Assembly (NCBI GenBank): GCA_016285455.1
Contig: JAEEQS010000014.1
Location: 1 to 38,311 of the forward strand
Direction: 5' to 3'
DNA: 38,311 nt
Origin: Bacteroidales bacterium
GTDB lineage: Bacteria > Bacteroidota > Bacteroidia > Bacteroidales > UBA932
This document shows, in pieces, positions 23,850 to 31,720 of this stretch. The number at the start of each line of letters is the position of its first letter. Position 1 is the stretch's first letter. The notes under the pieces were generated by a model, which saw only the letters and a list, made by a program, of their open reading frames with translations, searched no databases and was not told the origin of the DNA. The translations under genes and the position numbers were made by a program.

Positions 23850-25862
23850 ATGGCACACAAGAAGGAACATATACACGAGCATCATCACGATGAATGCTGC
23901 GAGCACCATCATCATCATGAGCATGAGCATCACCATCATCATGAGGAAGGAGGGCTGAAAGGAAAACTGGTTATTATCATCGCGACAGTCATTCTGCTGG
24001 TTGCGGCTGTAATAATTGAAAAAAAGTACAATCTCAAGACCTGGCAACTGCTTCTGGTTTATCTTGTTCCATATCTTCTAACAGGGTGGGAAACGCTGAA
24101 AGAGGCCGTTGAAGGGCTGGTTCACGGAGATGCTTTCAACGAGCATTTTCTGATGTCTATCGCGACCATTGGTGCGCTTTGCATAGGATTTCTGCCGGGA
24201 GCTGAAACCCAGTTTCCCGAGGCGGTCTTCGTGATGCTGTTCTTCCAGGTTGGAGAGTTGTTCGAAGGATATGCAGAGGGCAAGAGCAAGGAAAGCATTT
24301 ATCATCTGATGGATATCCGCCCGGACAAAGCCAATGTGGAAAGAGAGGGTAACCTTTTGGAAGTAAGCCCGGAAGAAGTTAAAGTCGGGGAAGTGATAGT
24401 TATCCGTCCGGGAGAGAAAGTTCCTCTGGACGGGCAGATTATAGAAGGTGCTACATCGCTGAATACAGTGGCTTTGACGGGAGAGAGTGTGCCCAGAGAA
24501 GCAGGTGTTAATGACGAGGTCATTTCAGGATGCGTGAACTTGTCGGGAGCTATAAAAGTTCGCACCACGAAGAGCTTCAAGGAAAGCACAGCTTCCAAGA
24601 TCATAGACCTGGTGGAGAATGCCGCTGAAAAGAAGTCCAAGAGCGAAACTTTCATCACTCGCTTTGCCAGAATCTACACCCCTATCGTGGTTAGCGCCGC
24701 TGTCTTGCTGGCTTTCCTGCCGCCACTTCTATCCGGCAGTTTCTCAGAGAGTTTCCCTACCTGGCTGTACAGGGCTCTGATGTTTCTGGTGGTTAGCTGC
24801 CCTTGCGCACTTGTCATCAGCGTTCCGCTGACTTTCTTCGGCGGAATCGGCGGAGCATCAAGAAAGGGAATCCTCATCAAGGGAGCCAGTTATATGGATA
24901 TCCTCTCCAAGGTCAAGACCGTGGTCTTTGACAAGACCGGAACCCTTACTCAAGGAAAGTTTGCGGTAGAAGCCGTGCATCCGGATACCTGCAAAGACGG
25001 CTCTCATTCGCAGGAATGCCACCAGGGTCACGGTTCTGACTCGAAGCGCCTGCTGCACCTGGCCGCCCACGTGGAGCATTTCTCCACCCACCCTATAGCA
25101 GGAGCGCTTAGAGACGCCTTCCCTCAGGAAGCAACGGATGGATGCCAAGTATCGGAGATTGAGGAGATTGCAGGACAGGGAGCCAAAGCCAGAATCGGAA
25201 ACGACATTGTTTATGCCGGAAACGAAAAGCTGATGGAATCTATCGGAGTGAAATGGCATCCTTGCCACCACGCCGGCACAATAATCCATATAGCAATCAA
25301 CGGAGAATACTCCGGCCACATAGTCATCAACGACCAGATGAAGGAAGACAGCGCCCAGGCAATCTCCGAGCTGAGGTCTATGGGTATATTAGATACCGTA
25401 ATGCTTACCGGAGACCGGGAAGAAGTTGCAAAGCAAATCGCCGAGAAGCTGAATCTTTCTGAATATCACGCAGAACTGATGCCGGCAGGCAAGGTGAGAA
25501 TCGTTGAACAGCTTCTGGAAAAAGGAACTCTTGCCTTTGTGGGAGACGGCATCAACGACGCCCCGGTACTTGCCAGGGCAGATGTGGGCATCGCGATGGG
25601 AGCCCTTGGAAGCGACGCCGCCATAGAAGCCGCAGACGTAGTGCTGATGGACGACAAGCCATCCAAGATTGCAACTGCCATAAAGATTGCAAGACGCACA
25701 CTTTCAATAGCAAGGCAGAATATCTGGTTTGCCATAGGAGTAAAGGTTGCCGTTCTGGTTCTGGCCACGCTAGGTATCGCTACGATGTGGATGGCCGTGT
25801 TCGCCGATGTTGGAGTGACCGTCCTGGCCGTTCTCAACGCAATGCGCGCCCTGAAAGGATAA
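23850..25862 (+). CDS. Heavy-metal P1B-type ATPase with His-rich N-terminus (Zn/Cd/Co type)
   Basis: A 670-residue transporter. Residues 1-35 are packed with His, Glu and a Cys-Cys pair (HEHHHDECCEHHHHHEHEHH), a soft metal-binding tail in place of an HMA domain. The membrane helices start at about 42. The actuator loop has ALTGES, the ion site is CPC (317-319) in the sixth helix, the phosphorylation motif DKTGTLT begins at Asp361, and the hinge GDGINDAP is 565-572; an HP motif (FSTHP) lies between. CPC with this layout is typical of ZntA/CadA-like exporters of Zn2+, Cd2+ or Pb2+. An extra His/Cys stretch (CKDGSHSQECHQGHG) lies in the nucleotide-binding domain. It ends the operon. Confidence 0.95.
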   Translation: MAHKKEHIHEHHHDECCEHHHHHEHEHHHHHEEGGLKGKLVIIIATVILLVAAVIIEKKYNLKTWQLLLVYLVPYLLTGWETLKEAVEGLVHGDAFNEHFLMSIATIGALCIGFLPGAETQFPEAVFVMLFFQVGELFEGYAEGKSKESIYHLMDIRPDKANVEREGNLLEVSPEEVKVGEVIVIRPGEKVPLDGQIIEGATSLNTVALTGESVPREAGVNDEVISGCVNLSGAIKVRTTKSFKESTASKIIDLVENAAEKKSKSETFITRFARIYTPIVVSAAVLLAFLPPLLSGSFSESFPTWLYRALMFLVVSCPCALVISVPLTFFGGIGGASRKGILIKGASYMDILSKVKTVVFDKTGTLTQGKFAVEAVHPDTCKDGSHSQECHQGHGSDSKRLLHLAAHVEHFSTHPIAGALRDAFPQEATDGCQVSEIEEIAGQGAKARIGNDIVYAGNEKLMESIGVKWHPCHHAGTIIHIAINGEYSGHIVINDQMKEDSAQAISELRSMGILDTVMLTGDREEVAKQIAEKLNLSEYHAELMPAGKVRIVEQLLEKGTLAFVGDGINDAPVLARADVGIAMGALGSDAAIEAADVVLMDDKPSKIATAIKIARRTLSIARQNIWFAIGVKVAVLVLATLGIATMWMAVFADVGVTVLAVLNAMRALKG

Positions 25863-25869
25863 ATTCATT

Positions 25870-25877
25870 ATATTTGT
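25870..25877 (+). promoter_or_regulatory. -7 box of the flavodoxin gene
   Basis: TATATTTG, an exact TAnnTTTG, ends 6 nt before the ATG at 25884. It suggests separate transcription from the upstream ATPase gene and a very short leader. Confidence 0.6.
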
Positions 25878-25883
25878 TAGGTT

Positions 25884-26462
25884 ATGAAAAAGATACTTCT
25901 CACACTCGCGACTATGGCAATGGTAATTGCTTCCTGCGGACAGAACAAGAAAACAGAACAGACACAGAACAATCAGGAGGAAAAACAAATGAAGACACTC
26001 GTAGCATTTTTCTCAGCGACAGGTACTACCAAGGCCCTGGCAGAGAAGGTTGCCGCTGTAACTGGCGGAGACCTTTATGAAATCAAGCCTGAAGTACCTT
26101 ATACATCAGCCGACCTCGACTGGACAGTCAAGACTTCCCGCAGCAGCGTGGAGATGGCAGACAAGAATTCAAGGCCTGCAATCGTGAAAGACCTTGAGAA
26201 TGCAGGCGACTACGGAACCATTTATATCGGATTCCCTGTATGGTGGTACACTGCACCTACCATAATCAACACGTTCCTTGAGACTTACGATTTCTCCGGA
26301 AAGAACGTAGTGTTCTTCGCCACTTCAGGCGGAAGCACCGTAGACAAGGCCAATGCCCAGTTCAAGGAGCAGTATCCTGCTATCAAGTGGACTGCCGGAA
26401 AAGTCCTGAATAGAGCGTCTGAAGCAGATGTTAAGGCCTGGGTTGAATCGCTGAAATTCTAA
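25884..26462 (+). CDS. Flavodoxin, lipoprotein form with possible internal cytosolic start
   Basis: A 192-residue protein: a lipoprotein signal with Cys18 (MKKILLTLATMAMVIASC), a Gln/Asn/Lys linker (19-35), then a flavodoxin fold beginning at Met36 (MKTLVAFFSATGTTKALAEK). The phosphate loop FSATGTT (about 43-49) binds FMN, and PVWWYTAPT and FATSGGS are the flavin-facing loops. Flavodoxins shuttle electrons. An internal ATG at 25989 has AGGAGG (25975-25980) 8 nt before it, strong for this phylum. So both a membrane-anchored and a soluble protein may be made. The Fe-dependent alcohol dehydrogenase gene starts 9 bp later. Confidence 0.9.
   Translation: MKKILLTLATMAMVIASCGQNKKTEQTQNNQEEKQMKTLVAFFSATGTTKALAEKVAAVTGGDLYEIKPEVPYTSADLDWTVKTSRSSVEMADKNSRPAIVKDLENAGDYGTIYIGFPVWWYTAPTIINTFLETYDFSGKNVVFFATSGGSTVDKANAQFKEQYPAIKWTAGKVLNRASEADVKAWVESLKF
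25975..25991 (+). promoter_or_regulatory. Strong internal Shine-Dalgarno and ATG inside the flavodoxin gene
   Basis: AGGAGG (25975-25980) precedes an in-frame ATG (25989) by 8 nt. The ATG starts exactly at the first residue of the flavodoxin fold. Confidence 0.55.
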
Positions 26463-26471
26463 AAAACAATT

Positions 26472-27647
26472 ATGATAAACGATTTCATTTACGATATACC
26501 CTGCAGGGTATATTTCGGAAAGGACCAGCTCCAAAATCTAGGTCCTGAACTAAAGAAGTGGGGCAAAAGAGTGCTGCTTACTTACGGAGGCGGATCTATT
26601 AAGCGTATAGGTCTGTATGACAGGGTGATGAAAGAGTTGAAAGAGGCAGGACTGGAAGTCTTTGAGCTCTCAGGTATAGAGCCGAATCCGAGAATTTCAT
26701 CGGTGAGGAAAGGCGCCCAGATGTGCAAAGACCTCAAGATAGACGTGCTGCTTGCAGTAGGTGGCGGTTCAACCATAGACGCCACAAAATTTATGGCGGC
26801 AGGGGCCTTAGTGGACTTTGATCCGTGGGACTTCTTTGACATGAAGAAAAGGGTTCCGGTGGAGAATGCGCTTCCGATAGTAAGCATTCTGACTCTGAGC
26901 GCAACTGGAAGCGAGATGGACTGCGGCGGAGTGATCAGTAATCCTGAAACTAATGACAAGATTGGAGCGATGTATCCTCCAATGCTGCCTAAGGCCTCTT
27001 TCCTGGACCCTACAAACACCTTTACGGTAAGCCCTTACCAGACTGCCTGTGGAGCGGCGGATATGCTCAGCCATATATTTGAGGTATACTTCAACGTGAA
27101 CACAGACCTCTATATGCTAGACTGCTTTATGGAGGGCCTGATGAAGACAATCATCAAGTTTGCCCCTGTAGCTATGAAAGATCCAGAAAACTACGAGGCA
27201 AGGGCCAACCTTATGTGGACATCGTCCTGGGCCATAAACGGCTTCATAGACGGTGGAAAACGCCAGGCTTGGAGCTGCCATCCTATGGAGCATCAGCTGT
27301 CTGCCTATTATGACATTACCCACGGCCTGGGATTGGCTATTCTTACTCCTCGATGGATGGAATACTGCCTGAACGATGAAACCGTTGACAAGTTCGTACA
27401 GTTTGGCGTAAACGTCTTTGGCATAGACTCTTCTCTTCCTCCTATGGACATTGCCCGCAAGGCTATCAAGTGCCTCAGCGATTTCCTTTTTGGAACTCTT
27501 GGCCTGAAGAGCACGCTCACCAGTTTGGGAATAGACCAAACCCACTTTGCAGAAATGGCGGAAAAAGCCGTAAACGGCGGAACCCTCCCTGGTTTTATCC
27601 CGCTCCAGAAACAGGATGTGGAGAACATCTACAAGATGTGCCTATAG
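26472..27647 (+). CDS. Iron-containing alcohol dehydrogenase (BdhA/YqhD-like)
   Basis: A 391-residue group III alcohol dehydrogenase. The N-terminal half holds the NAD(P)-binding fold with GGGS and GGGSTIDATKF (about 95-105) and SATGSEMD. The metal ligands are Asp197 and His201 (CGAADMLSHIFE), His270 (SCHPMEHQL) and His284 (ITHG), matching the D-x3-H ... H-x13-H pattern of this family. The length and the HPMEHQLSAYYDITHG block are typical of butanol-dehydrogenase/YqhD-type enzymes that reduce aldehydes with NADPH. It starts 9 bp after the flavodoxin stop, so they form an operon, which suggests a redox-balancing or aldehyde-detoxifying role. Confidence 0.93.
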   Translation: MINDFIYDIPCRVYFGKDQLQNLGPELKKWGKRVLLTYGGGSIKRIGLYDRVMKELKEAGLEVFELSGIEPNPRISSVRKGAQMCKDLKIDVLLAVGGGSTIDATKFMAAGALVDFDPWDFFDMKKRVPVENALPIVSILTLSATGSEMDCGGVISNPETNDKIGAMYPPMLPKASFLDPTNTFTVSPYQTACGAADMLSHIFEVYFNVNTDLYMLDCFMEGLMKTIIKFAPVAMKDPENYEARANLMWTSSWAINGFIDGGKRQAWSCHPMEHQLSAYYDITHGLGLAILTPRWMEYCLNDETVDKFVQFGVNVFGIDSSLPPMDIARKAIKCLSDFLFGTLGLKSTLTSLGIDQTHFAEMAEKAVNGGTLPGFIPLQKQDVENIYKMCL

Positions 27648-27664
27648 CTAAAGGACATTTTTCG

Positions 27665-27672
27665 TAATTTTG
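27665..27672 (+). promoter_or_regulatory. -7 box of the antiporter gene
   Basis: TAATTTTG matches TAnnTTTG and ends 6 nt before the ATG at 27679, again implying a nearly leaderless message. Confidence 0.55.
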
Positions 27673-27678
27673 CAGGGT

Positions 27679-29268
27679 ATGATTACTCTCATTCTGCTTA
27701 TCGGCGCACTGGTATTGTTCATAAGCATCGGGCTTAACAATATTTCCACTCGCCTGGGGATTCCGGCTCTCCTGGCATTTCTTCTGCTTGGCGCTATCTT
27801 CGGTGTCACCGATGTGATTCCGTTCAAGATGGAAGACTTCCAGTTTACCCATAACGTCTGTACCTGCGCTCTGATATTCATTATGTTCTACGGCGGTTTC
27901 GGAACCCGCTGGAGCGCTGTTAGGCACATAGTTACGGAGGCCGGCCTTCTGGCTTCTGTAGGAGTAATCATAACAGCCGGCGTAACAAGCCTTCTGTGCT
28001 ACTTTGTGCTTGGCTGGGGACTTATCGAGAGTCTGGTTCTCGGAGCGATAGTCAGCTCCACAGACGCCGCTTCTGTCTTCTCCATCCTCAGGACCAAGAA
28101 GCTCGGCCTTAAAAACAACACCTCCCCTATGCTTCAGGTTGAAAGCGGAAGCAACGACCCTATGGCATATATGCTCACAATTGCCATGCTTTCAGTGGCA
28201 AGCGGCACGGCATCTGGAGGAAAACTGGCCATGATGCTTCTGATGCAGATAGGAATAGGAACTTTATGCGGTTTGGCAATAGCCCAAATTGCCTGCTTAA
28301 CCCTTCACAAGGTCAACATCAAAGGCAGCGGCTACATATCCCTCTTCATGCTGGCTCTTGCGGTTACAAGCTACTCCCTGCCATCCATCCTGGGAGGAAA
28401 CGGATACTTGAGCGTTTACCTGGTGGGAATGATCGTTGGTAACCAGGACTTTAAAGACAAGAAGACCATCGTGAACTTCTTTGACGGAATAAACGAGCTG
28501 ATGCAGGTAATGACCTTCTTCCTGATTGGCTTGCTGGTAGAACCGTCAAGGATGCCTAATGATATTATTCCGGCGATTCTCATATTCCTGTTCTTGCTGC
28601 TTGTTGCAAGGCCGGCAGCCGTTTTTGCTGTGCTGACGCCATTCCGGAAATACGACTTCAAGCAGATGGCATTCATATCGTTCGTAGGACTCCGAGGAGC
28701 TTCGGCAATCGTGTTTGCCATTATGTGCTTAAACGGCGACGAGACTGTGCAGCAAGATCTTTTCAATATCGTATTCTGCCTGGTTGTTATCTCGATTGCA
28801 TTCCAGGGCTCTCTGATACCGTGGGCTGCCAAGAAGCTGGATATGATAGACAAGCACAGCAACGTGCTCAAGAGCTTCAACGACTATACAGAAGACAACA
28901 CTCTCCATTTCAGCTGGATTGAGATCAATCCCGAAAGCCACATTTGCGGAAAACGAGTTCATGAGATAGACTTCCCTAAGAACGTTCTCATTGCCCTGAT
29001 TATAAGAGGAAAGGATCAGATAATCGCCAGAGGGGACACTATGCTGATGCCAGGCGACAAGGCCATTCTAGTAACCAAGGCCTTTGAAGGCTCAGACGCT
29101 ATATTCCTGGAAAAAACCATCAAGCCAACCAGCCGAAGAATAGGCAAGAAGATCAAAGAAGTTCCCGGAACCGGCATTATCATTCTGATTCGCAGAGGAG
29201 ACGAAACTATCATACCTAACGGCAACACCATACTCCACGAGGGAGACCACCTGGTGTTGCTCAGATAA
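27679..29268 (+). CDS. K+/H+ antiporter, CvrA/NhaP2-like
   Basis: A 529-residue protein from the ATG at 27679 (a TTG three codons earlier is less likely because the -7 box overlaps it). About 12 transmembrane helices span 1-390 with the CPA1 signature regions VGVIITAGVTSLLC, SSTDAASVFSILRTK (the Asp of the ion site) and FVGLRGASAIVFAI. The cytosolic end (about 410-529) has two TrkA-C/RCK-C-like units, ICGKRVHEIDFPKNVLIALI and KIKEVPGTGIIILIRRGDE, that usually sense nucleotides or ions. It exports K+ for H+ and helps with osmotic and pH balance. It is monocistronic by promoter position. Confidence 0.92.
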   Translation: MITLILLIGALVLFISIGLNNISTRLGIPALLAFLLLGAIFGVTDVIPFKMEDFQFTHNVCTCALIFIMFYGGFGTRWSAVRHIVTEAGLLASVGVIITAGVTSLLCYFVLGWGLIESLVLGAIVSSTDAASVFSILRTKKLGLKNNTSPMLQVESGSNDPMAYMLTIAMLSVASGTASGGKLAMMLLMQIGIGTLCGLAIAQIACLTLHKVNIKGSGYISLFMLALAVTSYSLPSILGGNGYLSVYLVGMIVGNQDFKDKKTIVNFFDGINELMQVMTFFLIGLLVEPSRMPNDIIPAILIFLFLLLVARPAAVFAVLTPFRKYDFKQMAFISFVGLRGASAIVFAIMCLNGDETVQQDLFNIVFCLVVISIAFQGSLIPWAAKKLDMIDKHSNVLKSFNDYTEDNTLHFSWIEINPESHICGKRVHEIDFPKNVLIALIIRGKDQIIARGDTMLMPGDKAILVTKAFEGSDAIFLEKTIKPTSRRIGKKIKEVPGTGIIILIRRGDETIIPNGNTILHEGDHLVLLR

Positions 29269-29333
29269 CAGTTTCCCCGCAAACTATCTACCACATTTTA
29301 GAACACTAATCACTTTTATATCAAACTTATACA

Positions 29334-29909
29334 ATGAAAGCCTCTTTCTTCTTCATAATCACCGCTCTCTTCTTCTCTTCATTTGCCCTAGCCCAGACAA
29401 ATCAGTCCGGCACAGAAGGAATAGACGTGGCTTCAATTAAGGAAACCATCGCTGAGACCAATCCTACGGAAGAAGACCTTCTGAAGATGTACGGAGCAGA
29501 CACCAACGTCCAGTTCCAGAAGATGCAGGCGGAAATAGAAAAGATGGAAAAGCAGACGGAAGAGGCAGAGGCCAGCAGAAAGCTGAAAAGGAACATAGCA
29601 CTGTTCTTCTCTCTTTTGATTGCGTTCTTCCCAGCAATTTCCGTATATCGTCTTGTAAGGAAAAAGAAGATAACCGTCTCAGACAAAAGCAATATCCTTC
29701 CGGCCGTGCTCATCCTTCTGCTCGGCGGAGCTATTCTCTTTGTCTTCAACTACTTTATGATATGGATGAGCCTGACGCACGGCACCAAGTTCTATGCTGT
29801 AGCCGCAGTCTTGCTTATGATAGTCATTGCTGCCTGGGCCATCTGGGAGTATTTCAAGAAACCTAAGACCCCATTAGACAAAAAAGAAGATCAGAACAAG
29901 CAGGAATAA
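29334..29909 (+). CDS. Membrane protein with signal peptide and coiled coil, unknown function
   Basis: A 191-residue protein: a signal peptide (MKASFFFIITALFFSSFALA-Q), a periplasmic segment with a coiled coil (about 62-88, VQFQKMQAEIEKMEKQTEEA), then three hydrophobic helices (about 89-107, 123-143, 151-170) and a charged tail. The coiled coil followed by a helix bundle recalls small envelope sensor or scaffold proteins, but I recognise no family. It follows the antiporter gene by 65 bp and is followed by a strong terminator at 29968, so the two may share a transcript. Confidence 0.75.
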   Translation: MKASFFFIITALFFSSFALAQTNQSGTEGIDVASIKETIAETNPTEEDLLKMYGADTNVQFQKMQAEIEKMEKQTEEAEASRKLKRNIALFFSLLIAFFPAISVYRLVRKKKITVSDKSNILPAVLILLLGGAILFVFNYFMIWMSLTHGTKFYAVAAVLLMIVIAAWAIWEYFKKPKTPLDKKEDQNKQE

Positions 29910-29967
29910 TAAAGCCACACCGCGCTTTTGCCCTGCCACTTAAAAGTCTCACATTCAGAAATATAGC

Positions 29968-30005
29968 AAAAGTCCTTCCCGTATTTTCGATGGAAGGACT
30001 TTTAA
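29968..30005. terminator. Strong bidirectional-type terminator hairpin
   Basis: AAAAGTCCTTCC (29968-29979) pairs perfectly over 12 bp with GGAAGGACTTTT (29992-30003) across a 12-nt loop. Flanking A and T runs allow use by the membrane protein gene and by the convergent gene at 30055. Confidence 0.85.
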
Positions 30006-30054
30006 CATCTCGCTGTTATTCAGCGATTTAAGCGGCAGAGCAAAAATCCAATGA

Positions 30055-31101
30055 TTATTGCATCTGGCGCAACAGAACCTTGATATCCGGAAGCATTCCC
30101 GGCAGGCCGCTCATTTCCGTCTTGCTGAAGTGATATGGTATCAGCACCTTTGGCTTGAACATATTGGCGGCATTCACGCATTGCTCTACGGTCATAGTAT
30201 AAGGCTGGTTCACAGGCAGGAACGCTACATCTATATCTTTCAGTTTAGCCATCTCAGGCACATCTTCCGTGTCTCCAGCAATATATATTCTCAGCCCGTC
30301 TATCGTAAGCACATATCCGTTGCCATTGCCTTTCGGATGAAACATCTCTCTTCCTGGAGTTGTGTTGTATGCCGGAACAGCCTCCAGCAGAATCCCCTTC
30401 GGAAGCTCACGGCTCTGTCCGTTGGCAATTACCTCTCCCTTGCCAATCTTGTCTGCACTTGTCTTGTTGAGTATCAGAAGCGTGCTGTCTGACTGCAAAG
30501 CCGTTATGGCGGCATCGTCCAGATGGTCTGGATGCTCGTGAGTTACAAGAATCACGTCTGCCTTAGGGAACTCGATTGCATAGTCAGTATGCTTTCCGTA
30601 CTCGCCCACAGGATCCACGTGGATAGTCAGGCCGTCATACTCGATCTCCAGCGTTCCGTGCTTTATCAGGCATATTGCTACCGGAGAGCCGTTCTTTGTC
30701 TCAAACACCTCTACCTCGTACTTAGTAACCCTAAGCCCGGCCTCTGTCCAGGCCATATAGCCGCCTTTCAGGTTATAAACAATGTAACCCGCTTCAGCTA
30801 ACAGTTTTGCGGCACTTGCACTGCGCTTTCCGCTGCGGCAATAAACTGCCAGAGGCTTGTCTTTAGGATAAGCATCCTCCACCAGACGGAGGAAAGACTT
30901 GTTGTAAAAATCCACGTTCACAGCCCCTGCAATGTGGCCTTCATCGTACTCAGACTGAGTCCTGACGTCAATCAGAGCCGCTTCGTTCTCTTTCAGAAGC
31001 AGGCTGAACTCCGTTACATCCATATCAATATACTTGGCTTCAGAGCAAGAAAAAAGACTCAGCAGCATCGGGATAATGGAAAAACTTAAAATCGTCTTCA
31101 T
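30055..31101 (-). CDS. Rhodanese-metallo-beta-lactamase fusion lipoprotein
   Basis: A 348-residue lipoprotein from the ATG at 31101 (an ATG three codons upstream is possible). The lipobox ends at Cys19 (LLSLFSC). The rhodanese domain (about 22-125) has the catalytic loop CRSGKRS (Cys88). The C-terminal half (about 145-348) is a UlaG-like metallo-beta-lactamase fold with THEHPDHLD (His188, His190, Asp192, His193), GDTE (about 277-280) and a final PYHF. Rhodanese plus MBL in one chain is known for persulfide dioxygenases, but the MBL part here is closer to the UlaG-like metal-dependent hydrolase group. It is anchored outside the cytoplasm; the substrate is unknown. Confidence 0.9.
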   Translation of the reverse strand: MKTILSFSIIPMLLSLFSCSEAKYIDMDVTEFSLLLKENEAALIDVRTQSEYDEGHIAGAVNVDFYNKSFLRLVEDAYPKDKPLAVYCRSGKRSASAAKLLAEAGYIVYNLKGGYMAWTEAGLRVTKYEVEVFETKNGSPVAICLIKHGTLEIEYDGLTIHVDPVGEYGKHTDYAIEFPKADVILVTHEHPDHLDDAAITALQSDSTLLILNKTSADKIGKGEVIANGQSRELPKGILLEAVPAYNTTPGREMFHPKGNGNGYVLTIDGLRIYIAGDTEDVPEMAKLKDIDVAFLPVNQPYTMTVEQCVNAANMFKPKVLIPYHFSKTEMSGLPGMLPDIKVLLRQMQ

Positions 31102-31123
31102 AAAATGCATATTAATACCAAAG

Positions 31124-31131
31124 CAAATTTA
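31124..31131 (-). promoter_or_regulatory. -7 box for the rhodanese-MBL gene
   Basis: On the minus strand it reads TAAATTTG, an exact match. The ATG at 31101 is 22 nt downstream. Confidence 0.55.
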
Positions 31132-31177
31132 ATCATATTTTCTCCCGTCCACGCATAGAACTGCAAACAATTAATCG

Positions 31178-31185
31178 TAACTTTG
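31178..31185 (+). promoter_or_regulatory. -7 box for the bcp gene
   Basis: TAACTTTG fits TAnnTTTG; the ATG of bcp is 32 nt downstream at 31218. It is divergent from the rhodanese-MBL promoter. Confidence 0.55.
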
Positions 31186-31217
31186 GGAAAGAAACCAAGA
31201 ATAAAAAAACAATCAAT

Positions 31218-31673
31218 ATGCTCAAAATCGGAGACAAAATGCCGTCATTCGAGGTTCTGGACCAGGACGGCAACACTGTAAACAGCAAAGACTTCATCGG
31301 AAAAGGCAAGAAAACCATCATCTATTTCTACCCAAAGGACAACACTTCCGGCTGCACTGCCGAGGCCTGCAGTTTCAGAGACAACTACGCCGCCCTAACC
31401 AAGGCTGGCTACAACGTTGTTGGCGTTAGCAAAGACAGTCCTAAGTCCCACACCGGTTTCAGGTCCAAGTACGACCTTCCATTCACTCTTCTTGCCGACA
31501 CCACTACCCAGATGCTCCAAGATTTTGGCGCCTGGGGAGAGAAGAAGATGTATGGCAAAACCACTATAGGCACCCTACGCAGAACCTTCATCTTCAGCGA
31601 TAAAGGCATCCTTGAGCGCATCATTGAAAAGGTTGACACCAAGAACGCTGCCACCCAGATCCTCAACTCATAG
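31218..31673 (+). CDS. bcp: Thioredoxin-dependent thiol peroxidase (bacterioferritin comigratory protein)
   Basis: A 151-residue peroxiredoxin of the usual BCP length. The peroxidatic Cys46 and a second Cys51 lie in SGCTAEACSFRDNY, the atypical 2-Cys arrangement. YFYPKDNT precedes it, and GVSKDSPKSHTGFRSKYDLPFTLL and RRTFIFSDKG complete the fold. It reduces hydrogen and organic peroxides in the cytosol using thioredoxin. Own promoter; the SanA-like gene lies 47 bp downstream and may be cotranscribed. Confidence 0.96.
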   Translation: MLKIGDKMPSFEVLDQDGNTVNSKDFIGKGKKTIIYFYPKDNTSGCTAEACSFRDNYAALTKAGYNVVGVSKDSPKSHTGFRSKYDLPFTLLADTTTQMLQDFGAWGEKKMYGKTTIGTLRRTFIFSDKGILERIIEKVDTKNAATQILNS

Positions 31674-31720
31674 CCATCGCTGAAGAAAAAGGCAAAAAAC
31701 AAAAAAGAACGCTTTACAGC

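Noticed and set aside
23811..24047. Met-rich antisense frame and apparent CAT/CAC microsatellite
   Set aside because: It mirrors the His-coding start of the metal ATPase; the codons vary and are explained by protein coding.
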